8,515 nt of DNA from Methanosphaera sp. SHI613 (GCA_003266145.1 MVJJ01000018.1:1-8515); one strand, 5' to 3'. Shown: positions 1 to 6,564, counted from the first letter of the stretch. A program made the numbers and translations. The notes: generated from the letters alone by a model not told the origin.

Positions 1-17
1 ATTATATTCTTCATCTT

Positions 18-24
18 AAAAAAA
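18..24 (-). terminator. Possible poly-T terminator downstream of the channel-like gene pair
   Basis: On the minus strand, about 77 nt past the stop of the second channel-like gene, a C-rich stretch runs into seven consecutive T residues. Archaeal RNA polymerase commonly stops at T-tracts without a hairpin, and no hairpin is seen here. The rest of positions 1-100 holds no gene I can support. Confidence 0.3.
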
Positions 25-100
25 GGGGGGTTGAAGGGGTTTTCATACTTGTATTATGGATAAATCTCATGAAATCCATTCATATCTGTCATTGATATAA

Positions 101-901
101 TTATTTCTCTTTTTTCTTATCTTTAATCAATTTTTCCAAGTTGTCAAAATCACGATCTACATATCTTTGTATTATTGAAGCAGACAATGTGGCAGTACCT
201 ACACCTGATAGAATAAATCCACCCCAAGCCAATATCATCGAATCAAGTTTTCCAACAATACTATTTCCTGCAGCATCAAAACTATTACTTGTAAATGCAT
301 TTGTAACCATTACTATGGAATCTAGAGGAGAAACATCTTCAACAATCATTGTAAATAAAAAACTAACCAATATTATTGTAAATAACAAGATTATTGTAAT
401 CCCGAGTTCATTGTTTTCAGTATATTGGACAAATTTACGATAATAAATCATCATGAAATATACATATCCAATTATATGGAATATATCATACCATATTAAC
501 AGGTTATCTCCAAATGTTAACTTGAATAGTGAACCAAATGGAATTAATAATAACAATATTATATAATACTTGGATGATTTTTTTGTCAAAGTAAGTGCAA
601 GATATATTGAGACAATAATATCTATAACAAATATATAAATTGAACTATCGTTCCATTTGAATACTAAATATAAATCAATTATTAGAAAAATTATCATCAT
701 TATCAAATAAAAGACTTGTTTTAAATATGCTAATTTCTCCTGAGGGAAATATTCAAGAGGATTTAAAAATTTAGAATCTTTAAATGCCGGGTTTGTCTTA
801 ATATAATTGATAACATATCTGCCAACAAATACTAATGCAGAGAAAATTCCAATTGCAACTAATAATTGAATAATGAAAAATAATACCTGTGAAGTATCCA
901 T
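101..901 (-). CDS. Membrane protein with channel-pore-like C-terminal region (paralogue B)
   Basis: This 266-aa protein is very hydrophobic, with likely membrane segments near residues 7-30, 62-81, 87-105, 112-130, 135-153, 167-187 and 219-245. Between the last two segments lies a loop (about 192-212) that starts with PLDSIVM and is followed by NSIVGKL and a Gly-rich final helix (WGGFILSGVG). That layout of helix, re-entrant loop and helix resembles the pore of two-transmembrane potassium channels, where the loop carries TVGYG. Here the equivalent position reads FTSNSFD, so a canonical filter is absent. The C-terminus is charged and cytoplasmic-looking. The ATG overlaps the upstream gene's TAA by one base (TAATG) and has an AAGGAG site at 911-917, so the pair is probably co-translated. 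The final 54-residue region matches the upstream paralogue at about 32 positions by hand count. Ion transport is an inference; it could be an uncharacterised membrane protein. Confidence 0.85.
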   Translation of the reverse strand: MDTSQVLFFIIQLLVAIGIFSALVFVGRYVINYIKTNPAFKDSKFLNPLEYFPQEKLAYLKQVFYLIMMIIFLIIDLYLVFKWNDSSIYIFVIDIIVSIYLALTLTKKSSKYYIILLLLIPFGSLFKLTFGDNLLIWYDIFHIIGYVYFMMIYYRKFVQYTENNELGITIILLFTIILVSFLFTMIVEDVSPLDSIVMVTNAFTSNSFDAAGNSIVGKLDSMILAWGGFILSGVGTATLSASIIQRYVDRDFDNLEKLIKDKKKEK

Positions 902-1680
902 TATTCATCATCTCCTTCAATTAACTTTTCTATTTCTTCTATTCGTTTTCTGAAATGTTTAACTAAAATTGCCGCAGTTAATGTTGCAGCACTAACTCCT
1001 GAAAGGACATATCCACCCCAAACAAGTAATAAACTATTAAGTTTACCTGCGATACTGTTTCCAAATACACCAAAACCGTTACCTGTAAATTGATTTGAAA
1101 TCATTACAAGGGAATCTAAAGCATTGACTCCTTCTGCGTGTTGTGTTATAAAGAAACTGGAGAATATTATCACAAATAATAATACTATTGTTATTCCTAA
1201 ACCATTTGATTCAGTATACTCCATAAACTTATCAAAACAAAGTTTTGCTAGGTATATAAAGACTAAAATATGGATAATATCAAGATAATTTATTAAAGTT
1301 ATATTAAATAATACATATAACAACGATGCATAAGGAATCAATAATAACCATAAGACTTTATTCTTTGTGGTGCTTTTATCTAACTTGATTGTAAAGTATA
1401 ATGAAAGTAAAATATCATATATTGGGTAATACTTTATAAATTCTATGCCCTCCCCAATAAGATAATAGAAAACATTTGCAATACACAATGCCATTAAAAT
1501 TAGATAAAATACTTGTCTTAATGAATGAACCTCATCTTCAGGCAAATATTCCTTCATATCAATATAATTTATATAATTATTTTTTACTATTTTATAGATA
1601 ACTTCACTTATAACGGTTAAAATTAAAAAAATAATTATTACGCTACCAACTTGAGTTAATGTTTGATTAAGAAAATCCAC
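901..1680 (-). CDS. Membrane protein with channel-pore-like C-terminal region (paralogue A)
   Basis: This 259-aa protein is the first gene of the pair and has the same architecture as its neighbour. Hydrophobic segments lie near residues 8-31, 55-75, 85-100, 108-127, 130-147, 161-179 and 214-240. Its loop (about 185-206) contains FTGNGFG at 198-204, closer to a potassium-channel filter (T-x-G-Y/F-G) than the paralogue but with an extra residue after the Thr. It is followed by GNSIAGKL and the Gly-rich helix WGGYVLSGVS. The start is GTG at 1680, supported by a GGTGA ribosome site at 1687-1691 six bases upstream and by the absence of a better ATG. The acidic tail ends EKLIEGDDE. Membrane location is clear from the sequence. 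The channel-like fold is inferred from segment order and loop pattern. Conduction is unproven because the filter is atypical. Confidence 0.85.
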   Translation of the reverse strand: MDFLNQTLTQVGSVIIIFLILTVISEVIYKIVKNNYINYIDMKEYLPEDEVHSLRQVFYLILMALCIANVFYYLIGEGIEFIKYYPIYDILLSLYFTIKLDKSTTKNKVLWLLLIPYASLLYVLFNITLINYLDIIHILVFIYLAKLCFDKFMEYTESNGLGITIVLLFVIIFSSFFITQHAEGVNALDSLVMISNQFTGNGFGVFGNSIAGKLNSLLLVWGGYVLSGVSAATLTAAILVKHFRKRIEEIEKLIEGDDE

Positions 1681-1697
1681 AAAAATTCACCAAATTC

Positions 1698-1706
1698 TTT
1701 TATATA
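1698..1706 (-). promoter_or_regulatory. TATA-like element upstream of the channel-like pair
   Basis: The minus strand reads TATATAAAA here, the best TATA-like string upstream of the GTG at 1680. The spacing is awkward: a start site about 25 bases downstream would fall at or past the start codon, yet a ribosome site is present at 1687-1691. The real promoter may therefore lie farther upstream, in the AT-rich stretch at 1720-1740. Confidence 0.22.
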
Positions 1707-1866
1707 TTAATTTTTATTACTTAAATTATATTAAATTAAGGTATAAAATACACTTGGGTTCAAATCTTTATCATATTATGCTTTGATATACATTTCACAT
1801 GTTTATTAATCGGATAGAAATATATTTAAAGAAATTGAATCAGATGAACTTTTTTTTCTATTAAAT

Positions 1867-1883
1867 GAGTATTGGACAAAACT
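1867..1883 (+). repeat. Left terminal inverted repeat of the IS
   Basis: The sequence GAGTATTGGACAAAACT is the exact reverse complement of positions 3947-3963. Weaker similarity may extend a few bases outward (T-rich, then AA and the repeat), so the true end could lie slightly outside the perfect match. Confidence 0.9.
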
Positions 1884-2215
1884 CATAGATTCTTTATTTT
1901 AACTTTATTTTCCTTACTTTATCTTATTTTTAGTTTTTAATGGTTTATTTTTCTTTTTTTCTTTTATGTTTTAATAATTTTTTAATATTTTTTATTTTTT
2001 TATTAATATTTTTCTGCGTGTATTTTGCTTATTTTTATGAATTTCAGTTAGTTTTATATATTATTTTTTATATAATTAGTTATAATTATTTAATATTTAA
2101 TAATATTTGTTAGTTACTCTTTAAACTAACTATTAAAGTTTATTTAATTGTATTTTTTTATTTCAATTAAGTATTATTAGATTTAAATGATATTATTATT
2201 GTAGGTGTTTATGTT
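1884..2215. other. Left non-coding end of the IS
   Basis: This 332-bp stretch is dominated by T and has no open reading frame that I can support. It contains two short perfect inverted repeats: TTATATA/TATATAA at 2054-2060 and 2069-2075, and GTTAGTT/AACTAAC at 2109-2115 and 2124-2130. They could act in transposase control or transposase binding. TTTATATA at 2053-2060 could be a TATA box for the transposase, which would give a leader of over 100 bases. The functional reading is speculative. Confidence 0.4.
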
Positions 2216-3700
2216 ATGTGTTTTGAAGTTTTTAATGAAAAGAGACGTTTGTTACGTGAGCGTGGTTTGATTGATTTTGTTTTGGATGATAATTTGTTGT
2301 TTTTTGTCATGTTTTTTGTTGAGAATTATTGTCAGGAGATTTGTGGTCATTTTGAGCAAAAAAGTACTGGTAGGCCTCGTTATCCTATTGAAAGTATGCT
2401 TTGTTTGATTTTGTATTCTTATTGTAATAAGATTACGTCTCCTGCTGTTATAGCGGATAATATGGACAAAAGTATTCCTTCTATGATTATTATGGATGGT
2501 TTAACTCCTTCTAGTCGTAGTATTAGCAGATATCGTTATTTGTTATCTTGTTATTATAAATTGATTCTTTCTAAAACTTTGCAATTAGCTATTGATTTGG
2601 AATTAACTGATTTTGATCATGTGGCAATTGATGGTACAATTATTAAAGCTTATAATAGTAGTTTTAATGTTATTCGTAAAGTTGATGTTAAAAGATTGAT
2701 TAAAATACTTGAAAATGATGATTATGATGATGAAATTATTAAAAAGCTTAGAAAACCAGCTTATAATCTATTGTATGATGATATGAAGCTAAATGATAAA
2801 ATTAACTTCTTGTATCATATTCTTGAAGAATTAAAGAAATCTGGACAAAAATCATGTCCATTATATGATACTGAAGCTCGTTGGATGTACAATAAAAAAA
2901 GTAATAAAGAATTATCGTATAATCTTCAAATAGCCGTAGATTATACTTCTAAACTAATATTAGCAACACATATATCAGACAAACCATCAGATCATTACCA
3001 ATTACCACCAACTTTAGTAAAAGCAATACAAAACAGCCCAATTCCATTAAACAAAATAAGTGCAGATACAGGTTATCACAACGAAATAAGCAATAAAATA
3101 CTAGAAAAATACAATTTAGATGGATACATAGTAAGCAGAAAACAAAGCAAAGACAATAAAAAGAAATATAATCCAAATCCATTTCACAAAGACAACATGA
3201 TAGAAATAGAAGGAACAAATGCATTTCTATGTTTTAATAACGAACTATTATTCTTCAAATACAAATACATAGTAAAAAACAATGCCAAAAAAGAAGACAC
3301 AGACCCCTATGAAATCAAAAGAATATACAATAACCCCGAAGCATGTTATATGTGCCCATATAAAGGATTATGCTTCTCAGATTCACAAACACACAGACAA
3401 ATAACAGAATATGGATCCGAATACTCACAAGCAATGAAATATAAACTAGAAACAGAAGAAGGAAAAGAAGAATACAAAAAAAGAGGAAAAACAGTAGAAG
3501 CACCATTCGGAACACTAAAACAACAATACCACATCAACCAACTACCATTCATAAACAAAAAACAAATAGAAAACAACATAAACCTATACAGCACAGTATA
3601 CAATCTTAATAGAATAATAGAAATAATAAAAATAGACCTAGACGAAAACAAAGAATACCAAACATTCAAAAAAGAAAAAATAAACTATTACAAGAACTAA
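2216..3700 (+). CDS. IS1182-like DDE transposase
   Basis: This 494-aa protein catalyses cut-and-join transposition of the surrounding element. An N-terminal DUF772-type region (about residues 25-125) contains GRPRYPIESMLCLILY and the Arg-rich SSRSISRYR segment. The catalytic core shows the expected acidic triad: D139 in VAIDGT, D284 in ADTGY and E428 in KTVEAPFG. A Cys cluster (C377, C380, C386) between the second and third catalytic residues fits the small zinc-binding insert common in IS1182 transposases. The ATG at 2216 follows an AGGTG ribosome site at 2203-2207; a nearer ATG at 2211 is out of frame. There are no frameshifts or internal stops and the length is normal for the family. Codon choice changes along the gene: early codons end mostly in T or G (Leu TTG, Pro CCT), late codons in A or C (Leu CTA, Pro CCA, Asn AAC). 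This follows the skew inversion of the whole element. Confidence 0.93.
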   Translation: MCFEVFNEKRRLLRERGLIDFVLDDNLLFFVMFFVENYCQEICGHFEQKSTGRPRYPIESMLCLILYSYCNKITSPAVIADNMDKSIPSMIIMDGLTPSSRSISRYRYLLSCYYKLILSKTLQLAIDLELTDFDHVAIDGTIIKAYNSSFNVIRKVDVKRLIKILENDDYDDEIIKKLRKPAYNLLYDDMKLNDKINFLYHILEELKKSGQKSCPLYDTEARWMYNKKSNKELSYNLQIAVDYTSKLILATHISDKPSDHYQLPPTLVKAIQNSPIPLNKISADTGYHNEISNKILEKYNLDGYIVSRKQSKDNKKKYNPNPFHKDNMIEIEGTNAFLCFNNELLFFKYKYIVKNNAKKEDTDPYEIKRIYNNPEACYMCPYKGLCFSDSQTHRQITEYGSEYSQAMKYKLETEEGKEEYKKRGKTVEAPFGTLKQQYHINQLPFINKKQIENNINLYSTVYNLNRIIEIIKIDLDENKEYQTFKKEKINYYKN

Positions 3701-3770
3701 AACAAAAAAACACTGAATATACAAAAAAAAGACAATCCAACCAACAAAAATAAACACCAATAAAAAATAT

Positions 3771-3800
3771 AACAATTGTTATTCATTTTTTAGAAAAAAT
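3771..3800 (+). terminator. Palindrome plus hairpin/T-tract after the transposase
   Basis: About 70 bases past the transposase stop lie a 10-bp perfect palindrome (AACAATTGTT, 3771-3780) and then a seven-base stem with a two-base loop (ATTTTTT at 3785-3791, AAAAAAT at 3794-3800). The T-run stands out because the surrounding plus strand is almost T-free, so it may be kept as a terminator, possibly in both directions. The rest of the right end (3701-3946) is A/C-rich and has no gene. Confidence 0.45.
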
Positions 3801-3946
3801 AAAAAAACATACAAAAACCAACACCAAAACAACGCTAAACGACAAAAACAGACGAAAAAACACTCAAACACAAAACAAAATATAAAACCTCAAATTAAAA
3901 AATAAAGCCTATACACTCAAACACAAACAAAAATAAGAAAAATAAA

Positions 3947-3963
3947 AGTTTTGTCCAATACTC
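3947..3963 (-). repeat. Right terminal inverted repeat of the IS
   Basis: This is the exact reverse complement of 1867-1883 over 17 bases. The skew typical of the element stops at this repeat, which supports it as the true boundary. Confidence 0.9.
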
Positions 3964-4024
3964 GTTACTGGAAAAAAGAAAAATAGGCATAATATCCCAT
4001 TGTATAAGGATATATGAGAAAAAA

Positions 4025-4174
4025 TTACCTGATGAATTTAATTTTTTGAAATATTTCATCGGCTTTTTTAAGTGATTCGACTTCTTCAAGGGTGGAAGGT
4101 CGACTTAACTCATCATAAAACTTTTCAGCATCTTTACCCTTTAAAACTGGTGTTGGATTAACTTTACTGGCCAT
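4025..4174 (-). CDS. 49-aa antitoxin-like protein next to the IS
   Basis: This short gene encodes a 49-aa, charged, mainly helical protein that begins MASKVNPTPVLKGKDAEKF and ends QKIKFIR. An AGGTGA ribosome site (4182-4187) lies seven bases before the ATG at 4174, and a strong TATA string lies at 4225-4235, so it looks like a real, separately transcribed gene. The N-terminal pattern TPVLKGKDAEKFYDEL, followed by a Lys/Glu-rich helix, resembles small type II antitoxins that I know from bacteria and archaea, in which TP-x-L-x-G-x-DA-x-x-F precedes a helical tail. These normally sit directly upstream of a toxin such as a GNAT or PIN-type protein. Here the IS begins 61 bp past the stop and no toxin follows on either side. 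The family assignment is from memory. It could also be a stand-alone small protein. Confidence 0.72.
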   Translation of the reverse strand: MASKVNPTPVLKGKDAEKFYDELSRPSTLEEVESLKKADEIFQKIKFIR

Positions 4175-4224
4175 GGTAGATTCACCTAAAATTATTTCTT
4201 TTAATACTATTATTTATTGATTTA

Positions 4225-4235
4225 TTTTATATATA
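4225..4235 (-). promoter_or_regulatory. TATA box of the antitoxin-like gene
   Basis: The minus strand reads TATATATAAAA, a good archaeal TATA string. A start about 25 bases downstream, near 4205, would leave a leader of roughly 30 bases containing the AGGTGA site. Confidence 0.55.
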
Positions 4236-4500
4236 ATATTATGGTTAAATCTTCTATTTTTATATACAATATATTATGATTATTCCATTTTCTTATCATT
4301 ATTTTAATCTATAACTATGAATTATTAACACAATTTCATTCAAATTACTGGTGATTCTGATGATGTGACATTTTTTTGGTTGATTTTTCTTAATCAAAAT
4401 CAATGAATCATCATATGTTTAATGGTGTTACTCTCATTTTGTTATAGTATACTGATTACTGTTTAACTAATCGATTGACATGTAATTATGATAGCATTTT
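4236..4500. promoter_or_regulatory. Regulatory interval between divergent promoters, with nested inverted repeats
   Basis: I see no gene here. The main feature is a nested inverted repeat at 4358-4413: an outer pair TGATGAT (4358-4364) with ATCATCA (4407-4413), and an inner pair TTGATTTT (4380-4387) with AAAATCAA (4396-4403), loop 4388-4395. A second, looser pair lies closer to cbiM: TGATTAC (4453-4459) and GTAATTA (4482-4488), separated by 22 bases. It lies just upstream of the cbiM TATA box, where a metal-responsive repressor such as NikR could bind. No known consensus is matched, so that role is a guess. Confidence 0.4.
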
Positions 4501-4504
4501 TAAA

Positions 4505-4521
4505 CTATATAACATATAAAT
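4505..4521 (+). promoter_or_regulatory. cbiM: cbiM promoter TATA region
   Basis: CTATATAAC and the adjoining CATATAAAT form the TATA region for cbiM. A start near 4535 would give a leader of about 20 bases holding the strong ribosome site AAGGAGGA (4543-4550), five bases before the ATG. Confidence 0.5.
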
Positions 4522-4555
4522 AATACATGGGATAATAAGTACAAGGAGGAATTAT

Positions 4556-5218
4556 ATGCATTTAATGGAAGGATACCTGCCACCAATGTGGTGTCTTTTG
4601 TGGACAGTCATATCACTGGCCGTAATCATATATGGAATCATGCAGCTAAGAAAAACAGTTAAAGACAATCCCGAATTCTTAGCTCTTTATGGATTATCAG
4701 GTGTTTTCATGCTGATATTATCATCCATTACATCACCATCAGTGACTGGAAGCTGTTCACATCCATGTGGAAATGCTCCATCAACGGTATTTTTCGGTCC
4801 ATCATCCACGGCGTTAATAACGGCTTTCGTATTATTCTTCCAGGCAATAATATTTGCTCATGGTGGAATAACAACACTGGGTGCTAACATATTCTCTATG
4901 GGTATAGTAGCGCCTCTATGCGGATACGTCGTATGGAAAAAGCTCATAACAGCAACCAACAATACTGTCATATCAGTATTTATCGTAGCATTCATAACAG
5001 ATGTCATGACCTACGTTACCACATCACTTGAATTGGCACTAGCATATCCAGGAACTAACATAATGTCTAACTTTTTCATATTCTTAACAATATATAGTGT
5101 TAGTCAAGTCATATGGCTAATCTTTGATTGTATCTTAACGACATTATTTGTCCTATTATGTATGGCAATATTTAAGCAAATCAATGAAAAAGGATTGCTC
5201 ACCACCTTCAAATGGTAA
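4556..5218 (+). CDS. cbiM: CbiM, substrate-capture membrane subunit of a cobalt/nickel ECF transporter
   Basis: This 220-aa integral membrane protein captures Co2+ or Ni2+ for an energy-coupling-factor transporter. In a methanogen these metals feed cobamide and F430/hydrogenase synthesis. The N-terminus MHLMEGYLP is the family signature: the Met1 amino group and His2 coordinate the metal, with a second His in the SCSHPCG loop (H69). Other hallmarks are GPSSTALITAF, FAHGGITTLGANIFSMG (about 100-116) and multiple membrane helices through the C-terminus. The length is normal for a CbiM without a fused CbiN domain. A near-perfect ribosome site, AAGGAGGA, fixes the start. CbiN, CbiQ and CbiO usually follow in an operon, but here the gene ends in its own terminator and is followed by phosphatases, so partners must be elsewhere. 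Cobalt versus nickel cannot be decided from the sequence. Confidence 0.93.
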   Translation: MHLMEGYLPPMWCLLWTVISLAVIIYGIMQLRKTVKDNPEFLALYGLSGVFMLILSSITSPSVTGSCSHPCGNAPSTVFFGPSSTALITAFVLFFQAIIFAHGGITTLGANIFSMGIVAPLCGYVVWKKLITATNNTVISVFIVAFITDVMTYVTTSLELALAYPGTNIMSNFFIFLTIYSVSQVIWLIFDCILTTLFVLLCMAIFKQINEKGLLTTFKW

Positions 5219-5244
5219 TATCATACCATTTTTCTCTTTTTTTT
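5210..5244 (+). terminator. Hairpin plus T-tract terminator of cbiM
   Basis: A perfect eight-base stem (AAATGGTA at 5210-5217, TACCATTT at 5224-5231) closes a six-base loop and overlaps the cbiM stop codon. It is followed by a T-rich run to 5244 with eight consecutive T residues at its end. This implies that cbiM is transcribed alone. Confidence 0.7.
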
Positions 5245-5315
5245 AACATTTATCATACCTCTTTCTGGAGAGATTGGATAAACAATTAAATTCATTAAAT
5301 ACAAAATATAATAAT

Positions 5316-5963
5316 ATGAAAAGATTATTTATATTCGACCTGGATGGAATGATACTTGATACGTTTGAAGACTCATTCATGTGTGTTAACAGGGTGCTGG
5401 AGGAATTTGACATAGCACCATACGAAGAGGACATAAAAACGCTTCATTATCCGACATTCAGAAAATACCTAAACGATAATGGTGCAGGAAAAGATACGCC
5501 TGTATATCCCAGATACATTGAACTGTTTGCCGACGATCCGTTAAATAATACAAAACCCTTCGATGGAATAATTGATGTACTAAAACAACTGCAAAAACGT
5601 GGATTGACACTGGCAATATGCTCAAACCGTGAGGAAGAAATGGTTAAGAATATGGCCAAAAGATTTTTTGAAGAAATAAACTTCAAACACATATCCGGTT
5701 ATAGAAAAGGAGTACCTGATAAACCTGATCCATACAGGATAAATGAGATAATAAATGCTGAAGACGTCACCAAAGATGAGGTTATCTACTTTGGAGATAA
5801 GGACGCCGATGTTAAGGTAGCAAAAAATGCTGGAGTGGATTTGATACTTGTAACATATGGCCAGGGAAGCAGTGAAGACTATGAAGACAACTATCCTATC
5901 AGGGTAATTGATAATGCAGATGAAATACTGGAGCTAATAGATGAAGGAATTATACATATTTGA
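5316..5963 (+). CDS. HAD-superfamily phosphatase (phosphoglycolate-phosphatase-like), first of a tandem pair
   Basis: This 215-aa cytoplasmic HAD hydrolase removes phosphate from a small molecule; the substrate is unknown. Motif I is FDLDGM (nucleophile D8, acid/base D10), motif II is ICSN (S103), motif III is K136 in PDKPDPYR, and motif IV is YFGDKDAD (D161, D165). Motif I has Met where most members have Thr. The alpha-helical cap sits between motifs I and II (about 15-85), as in subfamily IA. I chose ATG 5316 because this start aligns without gaps to the next gene from residue 1 on. A TTG at 5274 preceded by GGAG would add 14 residues and cannot be excluded. The gene lies about 97 bp past cbiM and beyond its terminator, so it is probably a separate transcript. 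It overlaps the second phosphatase by 23 nt. Confidence 0.88.
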   Translation: MKRLFIFDLDGMILDTFEDSFMCVNRVLEEFDIAPYEEDIKTLHYPTFRKYLNDNGAGKDTPVYPRYIELFADDPLNNTKPFDGIIDVLKQLQKRGLTLAICSNREEEMVKNMAKRFFEEINFKHISGYRKGVPDKPDPYRINEIINAEDVTKDEVIYFGDKDADVKVAKNAGVDLILVTYGQGSSEDYEDNYPIRVIDNADEILELIDEGIIHI

Positions 5964-6564
5964 CTTTGATGGAACATTAGTCGACAGCTATCGTGATTCA
6001 ATCAAATACTTCAACGTAACACTCCGGCAATTCAATCTTCCAACATTTGACATGGACGTTGAAGGACTTGACTATCAGATATTCAGAGAATTTATCCACA
6101 AACAGATGGATGGAATAGAAGATGAATTCATGAAACAATTCACGATAAACTATAAGGACAGTCCACAGCATAACACGAGACTATATGATGGAGTAATTGA
6201 AGTACTGGAAAAACTACGAAAAAGGAACATAACGCTTGCAATATGCTCTAACAGAGACCAGGAAAACCTTGAAGAAATGGTTGGCAAGTTATTTGAAAAT
6301 GTGGAATTCAAGTACATCTCAGGTGAAAAAGAAGGTCTTCCCAACAAGCCCGATCCATACAGGCTCAACCAGATAATACAAGAGGCAGGTATCGACAAGG
6401 ATAAGGTATTGTATTTTGGTGATAAAGTAGCTGATATAGAGGCTGCCAAGGCCAGTGGAGTAGATATGATACTTGTCAGTTACGGACAGGGAAACGATGA
6501 AGCATACCGTGATGAGTATCCATTGAAGATAATTGACTCTCCAGAGAAAATCCTGGACTTCTAA
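5941..6564 (+). CDS. HAD-superfamily phosphatase, second of a tandem pair
   Basis: This 207-aa HAD hydrolase is a tandem duplicate of the preceding gene; a hand count gives about 91 identities in 207 ungapped positions. It has the classic motif I FDFDGT (D8, D10), motif II ICSN (S103), motif III K136 in PNKPDPYR and motif IV YFGDKVAD (D161, D165), at the same residue numbers as its neighbour. Family knowledge points to a small phosphate ester such as phosphoglycolate or a sugar phosphate, but the substrate cannot be named from the sequence. The ATG at 5941 lies inside the end of the upstream gene and has a GGAG ribosome site at 5930-5933, so translation is probably coupled. The strongest divergence between the copies is in the cap domain (about residues 51-70), which sets substrate choice in this family. 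The two may therefore act on different substrates. Confidence 0.92.
   Translation: MKELYIFDFDGTLVDSYRDSIKYFNVTLRQFNLPTFDMDVEGLDYQIFREFIHKQMDGIEDEFMKQFTINYKDSPQHNTRLYDGVIEVLEKLRKRNITLAICSNRDQENLEEMVGKLFENVEFKYISGEKEGLPNKPDPYRLNQIIQEAGIDKDKVLYFGDKVADIEAAKASGVDMILVSYGQGNDEAYRDEYPLKIIDSPEKILDF

Larger units (their letters stand above)
1867..3963 (+). mobile_element. Insertion sequence, IS1182-like (IS5/IS1182 DDE group), 2,097 bp
   Basis: The element is bounded by 17-bp perfect terminal inverted repeats (1867-1883 and 3947-3963) and carries one transposase gene. Outside the gene it has unusually long non-coding ends, about 332 bp on the left and 246 bp on the right. The flanks directly outside the repeats (ending TTAAAT and starting GTTACT) do not match, so no simple target duplication is visible. 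Base composition inside the element is distinctive: the plus strand is T/G-rich and C-poor in the left half and A/C-rich and G-poor in the right half, with the change near the midpoint (about 2915). The element sits between the channel-like pair and the antitoxin-like gene. The transposase reads intact, so the element may be active. The family name comes from transposase motifs and was not checked against ISfinder. Confidence 0.88.

Noticed and set aside
1812..1915. A plus-strand frame leading into the left IS end, ending in LLNEYWTKLIDSLF, whose NEYWTKL part is also readable on the minus strand at the right end.
   Set aside because: The shared residues come from the terminal inverted repeat itself. 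The frame starts right after a stop, has no start codon or ribosome site, and matches nothing I know. At most it is a gene remnant.
2949..3669. Several Cys/Leu/Phe-rich minus-strand frames opposite the transposase.
   Set aside because: They are shadows produced by the A/C-rich right half of the transposase, whose catalytic motifs are clear on the plus strand.
3895..4089. A 64-codon minus-strand frame overlapping the right IS end and the antitoxin-like gene.
   Set aside because: It crosses the IS boundary, is rich in Phe/Leu from AT-rich DNA, has no ribosome site, and competes with the better supported 49-aa gene in another frame.
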